Shown one piece after another: positions 52,877 through 61,448 of a stretch of 64,000 nt of DNA. The position numbers and the translations under genes are program-made. The DNA is from Rossellomorea aquimaris TF-12 (GTDB taxonomy: Bacteria; Bacillota; Bacilli; Bacillales; Bacillaceae_B). The notes under the pieces were generated by a model. It saw nothing but the letters and a program-made list of their open reading frames with translations, was not told the DNA's origin and made no database searches. Location: positions 372,001 through 436,000 of the forward strand of contig NZ_LQXM01000029.1 in NCBI RefSeq assembly GCF_001648555.1. Reading direction: 5' to 3'. The number at the start of each line of letters is the position of its first letter. Position 1 is the first letter of the stretch.

Positions 52877-54766
52877 TCATTTCTTTTCTATCCATTTTCT
52901 TATTTGATTGTTTCTAACAGTCAAACCTTCTTTATCTAATTTTTCCAAGAATGGAATGATGTATTTTCGGGATAAACCAAGAATTTCTTTTGCCTCACCG
53001 ACTTCAAATTCTTTTCCCGTTTTTCCTTTTAACTGTTGAATTGCTAAATGATAAACATGAAATGCATAGGCTTTCTTTTCATCTAGAGGTACAATCTTTC
53101 TTTCCTGTACAAAAAACAAATAGAAATCAGTCTGCAATTTCTTTGGAATACCCACTTGTTCAAAATACTCATCCATATCCTTAACATTTCTTCCATCCTC
53201 TTCTAAAAGTAAAAGAAGTTGTGAACACCTTTTTTCCCATTGAGTAGGCAGGTGGGGGGTAAAAGCCCTTACTTTAACGTAACCCGATTCTTGCTTCCAA
53301 AGTCCTTCTTCCTGGATATTTAAATCAATGACGAAATATAGTATATCCTTTGGGTACTGTTGTAATGATTGATGTATTTCTCCTCGATTTATCCCTTTTA
53401 ACAGTGGATGTTTTTTATGGTATTCCGTTAGGAGTTGATGAATTGCTCTTAAGGTCTCTTCAATAATCTTATCATGAGTTATGGCTGATGAAGGTAATAC
53501 AACCCAACCATCATTGTTTAGCAATTCCTTGAGTTCTTCATTAGTTGTAGAAATTTCTTTAATGATTGAGGACTCGCTTAAAGACTTGTACTGTTCTAGA
53601 GCCCTCATCAACCTCTCTTCGGTCTTTCCTTTTTCCATAGATCGTAATTTAGAAATGGTTGCTTCTCCAAAGCGGTACTTTTTCCCTTTTGGATTAATAA
53701 TCCACCCTCCACCTATGGTTTCAGTAGGCGTGGGACGCCTTACAATAAAACGATCGCCTCTTTTTACAACGATGGATTCTTCAAGCCTGATTTGACATAG
53801 AATAGACTGCTGCACTAACGTGACTTCGTTTCGATCAAAGAACACTATTTTTCCCATTACTTCAGATGTTCCTATATGTACTTTTACCTGCATACGTTGC
53901 TTAATTGGGGTATTTAAATTATCAAGTGGACTAAAAGATACATCAATAGTATCCGTTACGGTAAAGTAATGAGATGAAACCAATACATTCCCTCGCTTGA
54001 GTTCTTGATAATCGACCCCTGATAAGTTAATGGCTGTTCTTTGACCGGCGTTTGCACATTCCGCCTTCTTATGATGAACCTGTATTTGTCTCGCTCTTGT
54101 TTGAAGACCTTGTGGTAAAACCGTTAGCTCCGAACCTGTCTGTATTTTACCTTCATAAACTGTTCCTCTTACAACCGTTCCTTGTCCCTTTACCGTAAAG
54201 ACTTGATCAATGGGTAATCGAAAATCTCCCGTAGCATTTCTTGAAGACTGTTGTTTTAGTAATAAAATTATTTGTTCCTTTAGTTTTGTAATGCCTTCTC
54301 CAGATATACTATCCACTGATAGGACGGGTGCATGGTCAAAGACCGTTCCCCTTAATTCCTCTTCCACTTCTTCCAGGGCTAGCTCTCTTAGCTCTTCCTC
54401 CACCTTAGTGATTTTTGAAAGGACTACAATTCCATTTTCAACCCCTAACAGAGACAAGATGTCAAGATGTTCACGAGTTTGTGGCATAACCCCTTCATCT
54501 GCAGCTACAACCAAAACAACAAGGTCAATACCAGCAACTCCCGCAATCATTTGCCGAATGAAACGTTCATGACCTGGAACATCGACGACTGAAATTTCCA
54601 GTTCTTCATCATGGTAAAGGGGGGCAAATCCCAACTCAATTGAAATATTACGCTCTTTTTCTTCTTTAAAACGATCTGTATCGACATTGGTCAATGCTTT
54701 TGTGAGAGTGGTTTTTCCATGATCTATATGTCCAGCCATCCCAATTGTAAAGTACTGTTTATTCAC
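52877..54766 (-). CDS. selB: Selenocysteine-specific elongation factor
   Basis: A 629-residue translational GTPase. GHIDHGKT (12-19), DVPGHE (62-67) and domain 2-3 barrels (about 185-340) are followed by four winged-helix units (about 370-629) that bind the SECIS element. This layout is SelB, which brings Sec-tRNA to UGA codons. The guanine-specificity motif TKxD appears here as SKIT (117-120), with Thr in the place of Asp. No selA, selD or tRNA-Sec gene is visible nearby. SelB occurs in only some Bacillaceae, which makes its presence notable. The start follows GAGGGTGA. Confidence 0.9.
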   Translation of the reverse strand: MNKQYFTIGMAGHIDHGKTTLTKALTNVDTDRFKEEKERNISIELGFAPLYHDEELEISVVDVPGHERFIRQMIAGVAGIDLVVLVVAADEGVMPQTREHLDILSLLGVENGIVVLSKITKVEEELRELALEEVEEELRGTVFDHAPVLSVDSISGEGITKLKEQIILLLKQQSSRNATGDFRLPIDQVFTVKGQGTVVRGTVYEGKIQTGSELTVLPQGLQTRARQIQVHHKKAECANAGQRTAINLSGVDYQELKRGNVLVSSHYFTVTDTIDVSFSPLDNLNTPIKQRMQVKVHIGTSEVMGKIVFFDRNEVTLVQQSILCQIRLEESIVVKRGDRFIVRRPTPTETIGGGWIINPKGKKYRFGEATISKLRSMEKGKTEERLMRALEQYKSLSESSIIKEISTTNEELKELLNNDGWVVLPSSAITHDKIIEETLRAIHQLLTEYHKKHPLLKGINRGEIHQSLQQYPKDILYFVIDLNIQEEGLWKQESGYVKVRAFTPHLPTQWEKRCSQLLLLLEEDGRNVKDMDEYFEQVGIPKKLQTDFYLFFVQERKIVPLDEKKAYAFHVYHLAIQQLKGKTGKEFEVGEAKEILGLSRKYIIPFLEKLDKEGLTVRNNQIRKWIEKK

Positions 54767-54781
54767 CCTCTCACCCTCTTT

Positions 54782-54952
54782 CTATCTCTTTTTTCTAAAA
54801 CGAAAATACAATACCCCTGCCATAATCGCAAAACATGCGGCAAACAAGATTCCTTTTACCATTTCTCTTTCTGCAAACGACTTAAGCATCCATAACATTA
54901 TGAAAATTGATATGGTGATGTCAAATATAAGAAGTCCTTTTGATTTTTTAAT
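54782..54952 (-). CDS. Small two-helix membrane protein, apparent ATT start
   Basis: A 56-residue product IKKSKGLLIFDITISIFIML and so on, ending AGVLYFRFRKKR, with two hydrophobic segments (about 7-23 and 33-50) and positive ends, typical of a small membrane protein. The nearest ribosome site AAGGTGA lies six bases before ATT at 54952; no ATG, GTG or TTG is placed to start this frame before Met19. ATT is a rare start, so a base error before it is possible. It lies upstream of selB on the same strand. Confidence 0.4.
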   Translation of the reverse strand: MKKSKGLLIFDITISIFIMLWMLKSFAEREMVKGILFAACFAIMAGVLYFRFRKKR

Positions 54953-55202
54953 CTGTATTCACCTTCTCTTTTAAATAATTCTACAATGTCTATCCTTTAC
55001 GTACTCTTCACTTTATCATATTAGGGAGAAACCTCGTCATATAGAAATCCCCTTGTGCTTTATTTAAATCATTATCCTATATATATCCTTAATTTGGAAT
55101 AGTTTTTATAACTGAAGCAATTTACTTTCCCTGTCAAACAACCTTATTTCTAAAGAATTTTTTCTCAAGACCTATACGAGAACACTATATAAATCACATC
55201 AT

Positions 55203-55236
55203 AAAAAAAGGGCACATTTTCATGCGACCTTTTTTA
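55203..55236 (-). terminator. Terminator of the sco-like gene
   Basis: On the minus strand AAAAAAGGTCGCAT pairs with ATGTGCCCTTTTTT around AAAA with two mismatches, with a T run. Confidence 0.7.
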
Positions 55237-55240
55237 TACA

Positions 55241-55837
55241 TTATTTATTCGATTCTTTGATTAACGTCTTCATGTCTAAAGCAATTTCATCGTATGGAAC
55301 ATCACTATTTCCACTATACGTTTTCACCACGACCCCTTCTTCGTTAACCAGATAAAACCTTGTACCATGAATCATTTGATCAGAGTTTGGATCATTGGCT
55401 ACAATTGATTTAAAGGAATGTTCAGCAAGATCTTTTACTTCATCAAATTTGTACCCCGTTAACAATTCCCACTTACTTGTGTCCGCTTCAAAGTTGGAGA
55501 TATATTCTTTCAAAGCTTTCGGTGTATCATTTTCAGGGTCTACACTAAAGGAAACAATCTTATAATCCTCTACGCCTTCTTCTTTTAACTTCTTTTGCAG
55601 CTTTGTAAGATTAAATGTCATAGGGGGGCAAACTGTTTCACAGTTAGTAAATATGAAATCGGCAATCCATACCTGTCCTTTTAAATCTTTTAAACTCACT
55701 TCTTTATTGTTTTGATTTGTATAGGTAAAGTCTTTTACTTCGTAATTTGTTTCTGCTTGAAAGTCACTATTGCTGCAACCTGCAAGGAGAATACCAATAA
55801 TGCTTACTATGAGCATAAGTGTTTTATATTTTGACAC
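55241..55837 (-). CDS. SCO1/SenC-family lipoprotein
   Basis: A 198-residue lipoprotein of the thioredoxin-like SCO1 family, which helps load copper into cytochrome c oxidase. The lipobox is LLAGC (Cys about 21). The copper/thiol motif CETVCPP (about 67-73) and His in MIHGTRFYLV (about 157) are present, as in Bacillus YpmQ. The GTG at 55837 follows GGAGGAG; an ATG seven codons earlier is the alternative. No oxidase genes are adjacent. Confidence 0.88.
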   Translation of the reverse strand: MSKYKTLMLIVSIIGILLAGCSNSDFQAETNYEVKDFTYTNQNNKEVSLKDLKGQVWIADFIFTNCETVCPPMTFNLTKLQKKLKEEGVEDYKIVSFSVDPENDTPKALKEYISNFEADTSKWELLTGYKFDEVKDLAEHSFKSIVANDPNSDQMIHGTRFYLVNEEGVVVKTYSGNSDVPYDEIALDMKTLIKESNK

Positions 55838-55947
55838 CTTTATCTCCTCCGACTTCATCTTTCTCTTCTACTCTTATGTTAGTAAAAAGAAGACAGGAAT
55901 ACAATGATGACATTGATCTTTCATTGTCTATTTTGTGAATATCCCCT

Positions 55948-56748
55948 TCATATGGTGTCTCCATTCTTCGTTCCAAGTAGATAGGCGCCCAAACTACCGG
56001 TATATGCCCCTTTATCTAAAAAAACAGGGGTATAGGATAACAGATCTTTAAATTGTGAAAGATCCTCCTTTAATGGTGAATGGGCTTCTAAAGTGCTTCC
56101 TACAAATACAAGATGTGTCATTTGATGTGCATTAGCCATTTGCGACGAAAGCAAGATAATGGTTTCTGCAATCAAGTTTGAGAGGGCTCGTAATTGATCA
56201 GATTTGTCAGAAGGAGTGCTATTTACTTTAGCAAAATTCGCAGCTGTTAGATAGCCTGGAACAGGTGGATCACTATGTTCATAAATATCCTTTACCAGTA
56301 AATCAACCTTTTCTCGATCACCTTTAGTCGTTAGGTTTACGAGTTCATGAAAATTGGATTCTTCTGCAATCAGAGAACCTAACCCCATAAATGTCCCGCC
56401 TCCAATACCACTACCAAGAAGTCTCTTAAACTCCCCTTTTTCGACTTTAAAGAAAGAGGTACCAGTACCTATATTAATTAGAATGAAACGTTCTATTTCT
56501 TGTTTCTCTTCTTGTAATAGAAAGGATGCCCCATGGCAAACCGCTTCGAATTCAGGAAAAACCCGACCTTTCCATTCCCCTGCTTTTCCACCTGTCACGA
56601 AAAGTTTTGCATGGGGTGCAAGGAAGTGAAGCCATTGGGCAATCTGACTATGATTTTCACTTAAAAAAGACTTGTAATGAAGTCTGCCTTTTTCTTCATA
56701 GACTATTTTGGTTAAAGTACCTCCTGCATCAATTCCGATATTTTTCAT
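55948..56748 (-). CDS. coaW: Type II pantothenate kinase
   Basis: A 266-residue cytoplasmic kinase for the first step of coenzyme A synthesis, of the acetate-kinase/actin fold. GIDAGGTLTKIVY (4-16) and LINIGTGTSFF (about 92-102), GSGIGGGTFMGLG (about 112-124) and FVGSTLEAH are characteristic of type II enzymes. Its stop overlaps no gene, but its ATG overlaps the stop of the preceding membrane-protein gene by four bases, so the two are co-transcribed. Confidence 0.9.
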   Translation of the reverse strand: MKNIGIDAGGTLTKIVYEEKGRLHYKSFLSENHSQIAQWLHFLAPHAKLFVTGGKAGEWKGRVFPEFEAVCHGASFLLQEEKQEIERFILINIGTGTSFFKVEKGEFKRLLGSGIGGGTFMGLGSLIAEESNFHELVNLTTKGDREKVDLLVKDIYEHSDPPVPGYLTAANFAKVNSTPSDKSDQLRALSNLIAETIILLSSQMANAHQMTHLVFVGSTLEAHSPLKEDLSQFKDLLSYTPVFLDKGAYTGSLGAYLLGTKNGDTI

Positions 56749-57041
56749 TTTTCACGCTCCATCATTTTCTTTTTAGAAAATAAATAATGGAGAATAAACC
56801 CATGAATAACCATGATTGTTAAAAATGCTAAAAAATAATAAAAGACACCCATTACTCCATGAGAAAAGTCCTCGGTTAAAACCCACCATACTGAGGCAAT
56901 GAGGAGGAAAAAAAATTGAAGAGCCACCCCTTCCAGGAATGGTTTTTTATAACTATTAAAATCTAATAACCTTTTCCAACTCCAACCAATTGCCACTACG
57001 GCTGAAATTAATAATATTAATATGTATATACTTATTTTCAT
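56745..57041 (-). CDS. Small membrane protein upstream of coaW
   Basis: A 98-residue protein with three helices (about 4-21, 38-56, 66-86) and a Lys/Glu-rich C-terminal tail. No family is recognised. It overlaps coaW by four bases (ATGA), which indicates translational coupling. The ribosome site is modest (AGAGGTTGG). Confidence 0.65.
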   Translation of the reverse strand: MKISIYILILLISAVVAIGWSWKRLLDFNSYKKPFLEGVALQFFFLLIASVWWVLTEDFSHGVMGVFYYFLAFLTIMVIHGFILHYLFSKKKMMEREK

Positions 57042-57162
57042 TTCTCAACCAACCTCTCTGTATCTTTCTCTCTATGTTATTCAATTACAAAGGAAAATAA
57101 AAGAGTAAATGGGTAAAAGAACCAATCTCTCTCTATTTTCCATTTCTTACTTCAAATGTTCT

Positions 57163-58314
57163 TTATTTCTTTCCGTAGCGATAAGCATTGAAATGAGTAA
57201 TTTTTGCTGTCACCTCCACTCTTTCTAATGAATCCTGTTTTAAATAAAAGTAAGGAGCTTCTTCGATATCTTTATACCTATTCGGGTGGTACCTATACCA
57301 TTTCTTACCTACATTTAGTAAATCTACACCCTTATCTAGTCCAGTACTATATACCCTATTTATTTCTTTTTTCAACGCTACTTCTAACTCTTTCTTAGCC
57401 TCTTCATAAGGAACATCTTTAATTTTCTCTATTAATTCAGCTTGAACATGAACCTCAATAGAGAAATTAGGGAACTCTGTCTCCGATTTTTTATATGTTA
57501 TTTTAGGTTTCTTCGAAGTTATACTATAAGTTGAAATCAATTTGCCATCATGATATAAGGGATAATTCAATTGAGTATTTTTATTAAAGAGCCAATCCAC
57601 CATAATCGACTCTTTTGATGAAAGATCTCCTTTGAATTCAGAGTGTTGAAATACACTATAACCGTCAAGGTAAAGAGAAGGATAAGGTACATCTGATTGC
57701 CAATAGTTATTGTTGATTTTAATAATTGGAATAAGTGCACTTCCCATTGGTTCATAATACTCTCTTAAAAATTCCATTAAACTAACAGCTCCAATTTCGT
57801 CTTTGAGAGATTCAGTTGTTTTTTCTGTTAGAAGTACTGTATAAACAGGAGGATAATTAAATAATCCTTTCACTTTAAAAATTTCTTCAATATTCTCATC
57901 CGTTGTAAATACTTGAAGAGTTGGTCTTAATGAACGATTTCTACCGATATCCTCCAAAACTTCTTTATATTTATATTTCAACACGTTTTTAGAGACAACG
58001 AGGGATTTTGTATGTCCAAAAAACAAAGATGGTCTCGATGCTTTATAGAGCTTTTTAACAGCTAAATTTAATGTTTCCCCCTTAGCAGAACCAATAAACG
58101 TAGGAATTGGTTCTGATGGTTTATTCCCTTCTTGCTTTGCAACGTTCGCAAAATTCAGCCCTTGAAGATAGGCTGTGTATTCCTCATTTTCTTCATTATA
58201 ATCTATCCCAATTGTCACAATATAAGTTAGATCTTGAATATTTTTTGAGCCTGTACATCCAGTGAGAAAAAGGAATAATATAAATATGAGCAGATTACTT
58301 ACTTTGTCTTTCAT
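57163..58314 (-). CDS. Spore germination receptor subunit C (Ger(x)C lipoprotein)
   Basis: A 383-residue lipoprotein of the GerC family. The lipobox FLFLTGC (Cys about 20) gives the anchor, and GSKNIQDLTYIVTIGIDYNEE is the family start. LKRLFFGHTKSLVVS-like text (SLFFGHTKSLVVSK) is also characteristic. It is the third subunit of a germinant receptor in the spore inner membrane. The ATG at 58314 follows AAAGGATT and lies 20 bases inside the end of the A-subunit gene. Confidence 0.9.
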   Translation of the reverse strand: MKDKVSNLLIFILFLFLTGCTGSKNIQDLTYIVTIGIDYNEENEEYTAYLQGLNFANVAKQEGNKPSEPIPTFIGSAKGETLNLAVKKLYKASRPSLFFGHTKSLVVSKNVLKYKYKEVLEDIGRNRSLRPTLQVFTTDENIEEIFKVKGLFNYPPVYTVLLTEKTTESLKDEIGAVSLMEFLREYYEPMGSALIPIIKINNNYWQSDVPYPSLYLDGYSVFQHSEFKGDLSSKESIMVDWLFNKNTQLNYPLYHDGKLISTYSITSKKPKITYKKSETEFPNFSIEVHVQAELIEKIKDVPYEEAKKELEVALKKEINRVYSTGLDKGVDLLNVGKKWYRYHPNRYKDIEEAPYFYLKQDSLERVEVTAKITHFNAYRYGKK

Positions 58315-59770
58315 GTTTAGATAATCCTTTCCTTGTGCTGTCATCTGGGCTAGTTGATTCGGTTCGTTCATTATAAAATTGAATCGGAATTCTTAAAAAC
58401 GAGCGTATTGCTTCTTTCAAACTTAATGGGGCCACACTTCCAAGAAAAGGATTACCAAATGAGGATTTTGTAGCTAAATAAATGACCGTCAATATAAAAC
58501 TCATTACAACACCGTACAATCCAAAAAATGTACTAACGAGCAACACAATGAACCTCAATATGGTTGTTCCGTATTTCAATGTTTGATTCACGAGTGTAAA
58601 AGAGGATATATATGTAATAGCACCTATAACAAGCATTGTAGGAGATGTTAATCCCGCACGTATGGCTGCATCCCCTACAATGAGACCCCCAAGTACGGAT
58701 ACCGTTTGCCCTATGGCTCTAGGAAGTCGGACCCCCGCTTCATTAAAGAATTCAAATAAAAAAAGTACGATAAACATTTCTACCGGTGCAGATAAGGGCA
58801 ATCCAAACCTAGACATAGATATAGTGGCTACGAGTAAATATGGAATTTGTTCAATGTTATAAGCAGAGAAGGCAACCCATAGGCCTGGCAAAAAGGTTGA
58901 AATCAAAATGCCAACCATCCGGATGATTCTTTCAAGTGAAACATATATATAATTAATGCTTGCATCCTCTGGTGATTTTGTTTGTAATAGCAAATTGATT
59001 GGAGCTACGGAAACCGTTGGGAACCCATCCACAAGGAGGGCAAATCTTCCTTGAGTTAAAGAGTCAATGATAAAATCAGGTCTCCCTGTGTAATCAAAGG
59101 TGGTAAAAATCGAATAAGGATTATCATCTAAAAGGGATTCAAGCTGTTGGTTACTTGTTAATACATCTATATCTACTTTATCTAAACGAATATGAAGCTC
59201 TTCAAGAACTCGTTTGTCGATGACATCATCTAAATACATTATGGCAATATTTGTACGACTACGAGTTCCTACTTTATATTTCTCTACACAAAGAGAGGGA
59301 GTGAATAGTCTTCTTCTAATCAAGGAAATGTTTGTATTCAAATCTTCAACAAAACCATCTTTTGGTCCACGAATCGATGTTTCTAATGATGATTCTTCTG
59401 GTTGCCTTTTAGGAAGATTACCTGCATGAATAGAAAGTATTTCATCATCAATAAAAAAAAGTATATATCCATTCAATAAGGATGCAGAAAGTTCTTCACT
59501 GGATTTCACTGTGACATTCACTACCTGGAAGGACCCTTCCATTTTTTTTATATATGATGCGACAGGAACTTCTTCTAGCTTTGAAAGAATAAATTCATCT
59601 AGATAATGCCGATCGACCAAGCTTTCAAAGTATACTAGTGTCACTTTTTTTCCAATAAAAAAATGATGACTGATGAGTAAATCTTGACTCTTTGAAAATA
59701 ACCTTTTCAGATCCTCCAAAGAGCTTTCTTTTTCTATTTCTTGCTGCTTTTCTTTAGAAGTCTTCTTCAT
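58295..59770 (-). CDS. Spore germination receptor subunit A
   Basis: A 491-residue GerA-family protein. The long hydrophilic N-terminal region (about 1-250) contains LLNGYILFFIDD and SIRGPKDGFVEDLNTNISLIRRR, and four to five helices follow (about 255-440) with LPGLWVAF. These are family signatures. The ATG at 59770 follows AAAGGATG at six bases; 34 more residues could be added by an earlier in-frame start that has no ribosome site. It sits between the B and C subunit genes on the same strand. Confidence 0.92.
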   Translation of the reverse strand: MKKTSKEKQQEIEKESSLEDLKRLFSKSQDLLISHHFFIGKKVTLVYFESLVDRHYLDEFILSKLEEVPVASYIKKMEGSFQVVNVTVKSSEELSASLLNGYILFFIDDEILSIHAGNLPKRQPEESSLETSIRGPKDGFVEDLNTNISLIRRRLFTPSLCVEKYKVGTRSRTNIAIMYLDDVIDKRVLEELHIRLDKVDIDVLTSNQQLESLLDDNPYSIFTTFDYTGRPDFIIDSLTQGRFALLVDGFPTVSVAPINLLLQTKSPEDASINYIYVSLERIIRMVGILISTFLPGLWVAFSAYNIEQIPYLLVATISMSRFGLPLSAPVEMFIVLFLFEFFNEAGVRLPRAIGQTVSVLGGLIVGDAAIRAGLTSPTMLVIGAITYISSFTLVNQTLKYGTTILRFIVLLVSTFFGLYGVVMSFILTVIYLATKSSFGNPFLGSVAPLSLKEAIRSFLRIPIQFYNERTESTSPDDSTRKGLSKHERQSK

Positions 59771-59972
59771 GGAAAACATCCTTTGCTTTATGGCTCTGTT
59801 AAATAATGCTTTTAAAAGCGGTACAAAGAAATCCGTGAGACACCAGCTGAAAACGGACAGAAAAGACCCCATAACGAGATGAAAATGAAAAAGTTTCCCG
59901 CTATACTCAAAACAAGGGAACGAACTCCCTCACATTACTTCACAGAAAATATACAATAAACTTTAACAGGAC

Positions 59973-61052
59973 CTACTTTAAAATTCGGAGAATTACTGCG
60001 GAAACAATGATTTGAATGCTAAATAGAATGACGGTAGCTGGAAAAAAGATTTTATATAAGAGCATATAGAAGTTATAAGTATCAACATCTATAAGCAAGA
60101 GTACCAATAGAACCGTGAATAAAGGAATGATTACTTTTATTGATATTCGATATTGATCTTTTTTTTTCGTAAAAAACGCACTAAGGAGAAACATAAATAA
60201 ACTAATTCGAATAAGTGCTCCACTTAACCATTGATAAAGAGCAAAAAAGTCTAAATGTGTAATAAACTCCCCGATAGATAATATCCTCCACTGCTCATAG
60301 GCCGGATACCTCATGTTGACTGATTCTACTTGACCAAACTCCATAACCGATGCTGTTAGTGGTCCAAACATTAAGCCCATTAAAATAAGTCCAAGAATGA
60401 TTAGATGATGAAATTTAATCTGTCCCTCACTATATGGTTGTAATAACACAATGATATATATTTCAAGTAAACCACTTAAAACATATATCATTCCTTTTAG
60501 AACAGGATCAAATCCGTCACTTAGAATCGGTAGTAATAAACTTGGATCCTTCATATTTGTATTTGTAAAGGCTATAAAAAAACCAAAAATCATCACAAGT
60601 GGAAGCAAGAACCCACTAGCTATGGCCATGTATTTAATACCTGTCCAAGTGATGATAAAGCAAATAATAAATAAGCTACCTAAAATTAAGGATGGAGGTA
60701 CTTCTGCTAAGAAATAGGTACTTAACCATATTATTAAGTCCACAAAGGTTATATATGCACTGGACAGTAAAAATAAGCACATAGGTATTGAGAAGAGAAA
60801 TGCTATCCAGCGGTTCCACTTCTGATTAAGAAGATGAAAGAATCCCTTTTGAGGTGAATTTTTAATTATGTAAAATATTAGCAATGTCATTATAAATAAG
60901 ACTGGATACGAAATCAAAATACTAATCCAACCATCTCGTCCTGAAGCGTTAAGAATACTAGGAATAAGCATGACATGATTTAATAGTCCAGTTGAAAGAA
61001 TGAGTACTAAAATGAGTTGTCGTGGTATTAGAATTCGGTGAATACTTTTCAT
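59973..61052 (-). CDS. Spore germination receptor subunit B (permease-like)
   Basis: A 359-residue integral membrane protein of the GerAB family (amino acid permease-like). About ten helices are seen. The start HRILIPRQLILVLILSTGLLNH and VESVNMRYPAYEQWRILSIGEF (about 245-266) are characteristic. It recognises or transmits the germinant signal. It is transcribed first, so the operon order is B-A-C; a 202-base gap lies before the A gene. The start follows GGAGATA. Confidence 0.9.
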   Translation of the reverse strand: MKSIHRILIPRQLILVLILSTGLLNHVMLIPSILNASGRDGWISILISYPVLFIMTLLIFYIIKNSPQKGFFHLLNQKWNRWIAFLFSIPMCLFLLSSAYITFVDLIIWLSTYFLAEVPPSLILGSLFIICFIITWTGIKYMAIASGFLLPLVMIFGFFIAFTNTNMKDPSLLLPILSDGFDPVLKGMIYVLSGLLEIYIIVLLQPYSEGQIKFHHLIILGLILMGLMFGPLTASVMEFGQVESVNMRYPAYEQWRILSIGEFITHLDFFALYQWLSGALIRISLFMFLLSAFFTKKKDQYRISIKVIIPLFTVLLVLLLIDVDTYNFYMLLYKIFFPATVILFSIQIIVSAVILRILK

Positions 61053-61094
61053 TAGATATCTCCATATGAAAATTGTTTTACCTCTAATTATGTC

Positions 61095-61150
61095 CTACAT
61101 TATACAAATCAAACCAATTAGGACAAATTGGTTTGATTTGTATAATGTAG
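61095..61150 (-). promoter_or_regulatory. 25-bp perfect inverted repeat with embedded -10, upstream of gerB
   Basis: Two 25-base arms (61095-61119, 61126-61150) are perfect inverted copies around a 6-base loop. On the minus strand one arm holds TATAAT (61099-61104), 16 bases after TTGTCC. There is no T run, so it is not a terminator. It may be an operator or a promoter-bearing repeat ahead of the germination operon. Confidence 0.6.
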
Positions 61151-61153
61151 AAT

Positions 61154-61264
61154 CTTTTCGCGTAGGTTGTTGTTTTACATATCTCTGTTAACCAATATGC
61201 CCTAGATGGTTATGGGAACCACATTGCCTACTCCACCTGGAGTTTTCAAAAAATTCGTAACTGT
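61154..61264. repeat. Possible MITE-like repeat, copy 4 (weak)
   Basis: The left end CTTTTCGCGTAGGTTGTTGT resembles the left end of copy 1, and the reverse complement of the right end (CAGTTACGAATTTTTTG) resembles the same ends. Match is loose. It lies next to the perfect inverted repeat. Confidence 0.35.
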
Positions 61265-61391
61265 GCTTAAAATAATTAAACAATTAAATGCATCAGCAGA
61301 ATTCGACGGCTGATTTACTTGAAAATAATTGAGACTTACATTTGTAGCAGGAATTAAAAAATTTCACTGTCTCTATTGCACTTGACCTATT

Positions 61392-61426
61392 AAAAAAAGA
61401 CCAAGGAGTGAACTCCTTGATCTTTT
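61392..61426 (-). terminator. Terminator of sbcC
   Basis: On the minus strand GATCAAGGAGT pairs with ACTCCTTGGTC, followed by seven T. Confidence 0.85.
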
Positions 61427-61448
61427 CCTTCAAATTGTTTTCTTTCCT

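Noticed and set aside
54953-55202. Possible tRNA-Sec gene near selB
   Set aside because: No acceptor or long variable-arm hairpin and no terminal CCA-like stem could be found in the gap.
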